The notes beneath the pieces were generated by a model that searched no databases, had not been told where the DNA came from, and saw only the letters and a list, made by a program, of their open reading frames with translations. From G039029935 sp039029935 (GTDB lineage Bacteria > Chloroflexota > Anaerolineae > Caldilineales > Caldilineaceae), in NCBI GenBank assembly GCA_039029935.1, contig JBCCFC010000459.1, forward strand, positions 1 to 9,500: a DNA stretch of 9,500 nucleotides, read 5' to 3'. Positions 7,252 to 9,500 of this stretch are shown here, piece after piece. The position numbers and the translations under genes are program-made. Position 1 is the first letter of the stretch. Each line of letters opens with the position of its first letter.

Positions 7252-7257
7252 TCTCCT
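7252..7257 (-). promoter_or_regulatory. Ribosome-binding site fixing the YidB-like gene start at 7244
   Basis: AGGAGA on the minus strand is 7 bases before the ATG at 7244. It argues against the TTG at 7322, which would add 26 residues and has no such site. Confidence 0.75.
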
Positions 7258-7389
7258 AGTATAACATCGATTAGTTTATGCATCTTTAAAGAATCGTCAT
7301 TAATGAGCTTGTGTATAGACAATTCTATAGCATAGATTTACGCCCTGCAATACTGCATAAAATATTTTATTTTTATTTCATAAAACAGA

Positions 7390-8376
7390 CTATAGTGAAA
7401 GGCCATGTTGTGCTAATAATGCCTGCAATTGTTCATTTTTTTTCTCGGCAGCTTCACGGTCTTGACGTTCTTGTTCAGCGCGTTGCGCCTCCTGTTCAGC
7501 GCGTTGTGCCTCCTGTTCAGCGCGTTGCGCCTCCTGTTCAGCGCGTTGCTCTGCCGCTTGACGCATCAGCCGTTCTGTCCCTACATCCACCAACATCTGT
7601 CCCGTGACATCATCCACAAAATAGACGGCATTTTCTTTGAGACCAATCCATAGCTGAAGTTCAGGCAAATAATACCTGCCCTCATTATCAGGCGTTGCAC
7701 TCTCTGCACGACCCGTTTCTGGATTTCTCTGCCATACATCAATGGATGGATCATCCAGATAGTTGCCATCGTCGTCAATCAGCCAAATGACAACACAGGT
7801 CGGGATATTAAGATACTCAACATAGAGTTGATGGATTTGTTCATCTTTGTTTTTACTCGATGGCGACACAATCTCCATCGCACACAAAGGCATTGGCTGT
7901 GTCTCCATATCGTAAGAAGATGTCAACGTCTTTTTATCTCGATAGGGTACAATCAATAAATCAGGCGCAACCCTATCTCGACTCTTTTCGTTGTTACGAT
8001 AGAGCAGAAAGTTGTCCGTATAGAGCTGCCACCCTCGCTCTTTGGCAATGCCTTTCATGTCGCTCCGCATATCACCTAAACTATCGTTATGTACCCAACC
8101 AGCAGACATGGATTCCTCCTCTGTTTGATAGGCATACGGGTCCGTATCCCAATTGTCCGTGATGTCATCTGGTATCCAAGCAGGACGTTCTAGCGCAATC
8201 GACTGACGCAAACGTTCCTCTGGTGACAATTTTCGGATTCGCTGTTTAATTGGGATAATCGGACTTCGTTTTTTCTTTTTACCTGTTGATATTTTTTCAG
8301 GAGCCTTTTCATAAATTTTCTCCGGTGGTTCTGTTAACACAGAAGAATTAATTCTTGGTTCAAGTACACGTTCCAT
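7390..8376 (-). CDS. Uma2-family (DUF820) protein with heptad-repeat tail and altered catalytic lysine
   Basis: This is a second, diverged Uma2/DUF820 protein, 328 residues from the ATG at 8376. GAGGTG lies 8 bases upstream of that ATG; the in-frame TTG at 8382 is too close to it. Numbering here is from the TTG, so subtract 2 for the ATG. The N-terminus (1-50) is basic and polar. The core shows RVAPDLLIV with Asp141, CAMEIVSPSS with Glu170, and KNKDEQIHQLYVEYLNIP (177-194). In the usual D-x3-K position, four residues after Asp180, this protein has His184. Nuclease activity is therefore doubtful unless a neighbouring lysine substitutes. Residues 276-310 are charged heptads (AEQEAQR), and the protein ends in LLAQHGLSL, echoing the GIxL end of other Uma2 proteins. 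It shares architecture, not close sequence, with the Uma2 protein at 3535-4674, so they are not a recent duplication. Downstream lies a 145-base gap before the YidB-like start. Confidence 0.85.
   Translation of the reverse strand: MERVLEPRINSSVLTEPPEKIYEKAPEKISTGKKKKRSPIIPIKQRIRKLSPEERLRQSIALERPAWIPDDITDNWDTDPYAYQTEEESMSAGWVHNDSLGDMRSDMKGIAKERGWQLYTDNFLLYRNNEKSRDRVAPDLLIVPYRDKKTLTSSYDMETQPMPLCAMEIVSPSSKNKDEQIHQLYVEYLNIPTCVVIWLIDDDGNYLDDPSIDVWQRNPETGRAESATPDNEGRYYLPELQLWIGLKENAVYFVDDVTGQMLVDVGTERLMRQAAEQRAEQEAQRAEQEAQRAEQEAQRAEQERQDREAAEKKNEQLQALLAQHGLSL
7472..7555. repeat. 21-bp tandem repeat, about four copies, inside the second Uma2 gene
   Basis: Units start at 7472, 7493, 7514 and 7535. 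The first and third are identical (TGTTCAGCGCGTTGCGCCTC plus a C), the second differs at one base, and the fourth drifts at its end. Each encodes one AEQEAQR heptad. The unit is unrelated in sequence to the repeat at 3632-3757 but has the same period. Confidence 0.93.
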
Positions 8377-8384
8377 AGTCAATG

Positions 8385-8390
8385 CACCTC
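8385..8390 (-). promoter_or_regulatory. Ribosome-binding site fixing the second Uma2 start at 8376
   Basis: GAGGTG on the minus strand is 8 bases before the ATG at 8376 but only 2 bases before the alternative TTG at 8382, so the ATG is the better start. Confidence 0.65.
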
Positions 8391-8507
8391 ATTTAGTACA
8401 AAAATCATCTGCACGGCATATTTTGCATACAATAACAAATATTCCCGATAAGCTCAATGTCATTTCTACACAAAACCCAAAAACAGAAATACCAGTCATT
8501 TAGGAAT

Positions 8508-8558
8508 AAAAAAATCTCACATATCATCACCATCGTTATGGTGATGATATGTGAGATT
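8508..8558 (-). terminator. Strong intrinsic terminator after the DUF4399 gene
   Basis: A perfect 21-bp stem (8513-8533 with 8538-8558) closes a 4-base CGTT loop. On the minus strand the stem runs into seven T residues (8514-8508). This is a textbook Rho-independent terminator, 57 bases after the DUF4399 stop codon. It separates that gene from the Uma2 gene that follows. Confidence 0.9.
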
Positions 8559-8615
8559 CGTCAGTCTAACTGTATTCTACTTTATTAGGCGCAAAAAGAG
8601 TAGTTTTGTAAAAGG

Positions 8616-9500
8616 TTATTCACCAACTGTGATCGTGATTTCGTCGCGATATTGGTCGCCTTCAAGCGCAATATGTGCACCATTTGCCATTTGCAATCGC
8701 AGCGTATACTCGCCAGGCTCCAACTCAACCGTTGTCACTAACTGCGCTTTGCCATAATGCAGATGGGTCTCATCGTTGACGATGACTTCGCCTGCTTCTA
8801 CAAAGTCTTCGTTCACCAAAATATGCATGTGGCCGGAACCGTCCACAATATCACCTGCTGGCTCCACCATTAGCCCCGTTGCAGCCATCTCGACGTCAAA
8901 TGGAGATGTGACGGTATCGCCCTCCTGTGGTGTGACAAAGCGAACGCTCTGGTCAGCAGCATCTTCGGCCACTTCAACCGTGATCTCGTCGCGGTATTCA
9001 TCACCCTCAAGGGCAATGTGTGCGCCATTGGCAAATTGTAGGCGAAGTGTGTATGTCCCTGGTTCCAGTGTTACCTCGGTGACAAGCGATGCATCACCAT
9101 AATGCAAGTGTGTCTCATCATTGACAATGACTTCGCCGGGCGCAATAAAGTCTTCGTTCACGAGAATATGCATATGACCTGAACCTTCAACGATATCACC
9201 CGCTGGGTCAACGGCCAATCCACCCGCAGCCATCTTGACAGTGAATGTTGGCGGAACAATGGCGTTATTGGTTGGCTGTTGGAAATAGACATTGGGCGCA
9301 ACTTCCTCTTCAGCAGCAGCTTCTTCGCCATCTTCCTCGGTGGCAGCTTCTTCGCCATCTTCCTCGGCAGCAGCTTCTTCACCGTCACCTTCGGCAGCAG
9401 CTTCTACAGCGACCACGGCAGAAGATAAGACGACTGAGCAGGAGTCAGAAGGTACGCGCGCATCGCCGTCGGGAGCAGGTTCTCCACCTTCGCGTTCGGC
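8616..9500 (-). CDS. Acidic protein with two tandem DUF4399 domains (N-terminus outside window)
   Basis: The frame is open from the stop at 8616 to the right edge. The only in-frame start codon near the edge is a GTG at 9416, without a ribosome-binding site, so the true start is probably outside the window. Numbered from that GTG, residues 8-38 are an acidic Ala/Glu/Asp/Gly repeat, and two DUF4399 domains follow (42-149 and 157-265). Each domain shows PAGDIV, GSGHMHILVNEDF, NDETHLHYG, LEPG-YTLRLQ and ANGAHIALEGD. The His residues (HMH, HLHYG, GAH) are the conserved ones of the family and could bind a metal or ligand, but this is unproven. From PAGDIV to YRDEIT the two copies agree at 65 of 76 positions. 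An extracytoplasmic location is likely for this family and composition, but no signal peptide is in view. A hydrophobic stretch (SVVLSSAVVAV) encoded near 9407-9437 could be part of one. Function is unknown. Confidence 0.85.
   Translation of the reverse strand, partial: AEREGGEPAPDGDARVPSDSCSVVLSSAVVAVEAAAEGDGEEAAAEEDGEEAATEEDGEEAAAEEEVAPNVYFQQPTNNAIVPPTFTVKMAAGGLAVDPAGDIVEGSGHMHILVNEDFIAPGEVIVNDETHLHYGDASLVTEVTLEPGTYTLRLQFANGAHIALEGDEYRDEITVEVAEDAADQSVRFVTPQEGDTVTSPFDVEMAATGLMVEPAGDIVDGSGHMHILVNEDFVEAGEVIVNDETHLHYGKAQLVTTVELEPGEYTLRLQMANGAHIALEGDQYRDEITITVGE
8622..9293 (-). repeat. Tandem duplication of a DUF4399 domain
   Basis: Two adjacent units of about 325 bases (8622-8948 and 8970-9293) encode closely similar domains, with 65 of 76 residues identical across the core. 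Many codons differ at third positions, so the duplication is not very recent, or it has been kept by selection on protein sequence. Confidence 0.85.
9316..9396. repeat. 27-bp tandem repeat encoding an acidic linker
   Basis: Three units start at 9316, 9343 and 9370. The first two share at least 25 bases, and the third has a few substitutions. Each encodes a nine-residue acidic unit (EEDGEEAA plus Ala or Thr). The frame is preserved if the copy number changes. Confidence 0.85.

Noticed and set aside
7251..7263. Extended -10 element (TGTTATACT, minus strand) as promoter of the YidB-like gene
   Set aside because: Transcription would start at or after the ribosome-binding site at 7252-7257, and there is no good -35 element.
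7322..7350. TTGCAG / TAGAAT pair as a promoter upstream of the YidB-like gene
   Set aside because: The spacing (17) is good, but the -35 element matches only three of six positions; too weak to list.
7357..7370. 14-base palindrome ATAAAATATTTTAT after the second Uma2 gene
   Set aside because: It contains only A and T and would make a weak hairpin. It could arise by chance in this AT-rich gap.
3535..8376. Toxin-antitoxin or phage defence island
   Set aside because: Uma2 proteins have a nuclease fold, but no antitoxin, reverse transcriptase, STAND ATPase or other known defence gene is present. The protease alone is not enough.

Overview
The window looks like chromosomal DNA of a free-living bacterium, most likely a member of the Chloroflexota. 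This is an inference from protein style, not from a marker gene. The hints are a MalF with a large extracytoplasmic loop, Uma2-family proteins with charged heptad tails, a trypsin-like protease carrying a dockerin/EF-hand type loop, and a tandem DUF4399 protein. No rRNA, tRNA, transposase, integrase, phage gene or CRISPR array was seen.

Layout. Positions 1-2532 (+) hold the two permease genes of a maltose/oligosaccharide-type ABC importer. The malF-like gene enters from the left edge and appears to be broken by a one-base frameshift near 137-141. The malG-like gene overlaps its end. A long, almost perfect hairpin (2565-2642) separates this pair from a convergent block, and every gene from 2687 to the right edge is on the minus strand.

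In minus-strand transcription order (right to left) the block contains: an acidic protein with two DUF4399 domains (8616-9500, N-terminus outside the window), closed by a strong intrinsic terminator (8508-8558); a Uma2-family protein with a heptad-repeat tail (7390-8376); a low-complexity protein with YidB/DUF937-like helical segments (6456-7244); a trypsin-like serine protease with an Ig-like region and a carboxypeptidase-regulatory-like C-terminus (4818-6440), closed by a hairpin (4781-4813); a second Uma2-family protein with its own promoter and heptad-repeat tail (3535-4674); and a membrane-anchored DUF4352-like protein (2687-3331).

How they may work together. malF and malG form one transporter with a binding protein and ATPase that lie outside the window. 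The YidB-like gene and the protease gene are 15 bases apart, with the protease ribosome-binding site in the gap, so they are probably translated together. The two Uma2 genes flank this pair but look independently expressed. Ribosome-binding sites show that the longest open frames overstate three proteins: the better starts are 4674, 7244 and 8376. Gaps between genes are all under 300 bases. The 3332-3534 gap shows nothing convincing beyond a weak 6-bp inverted repeat, and 8391-8507 shows no clear promoter.
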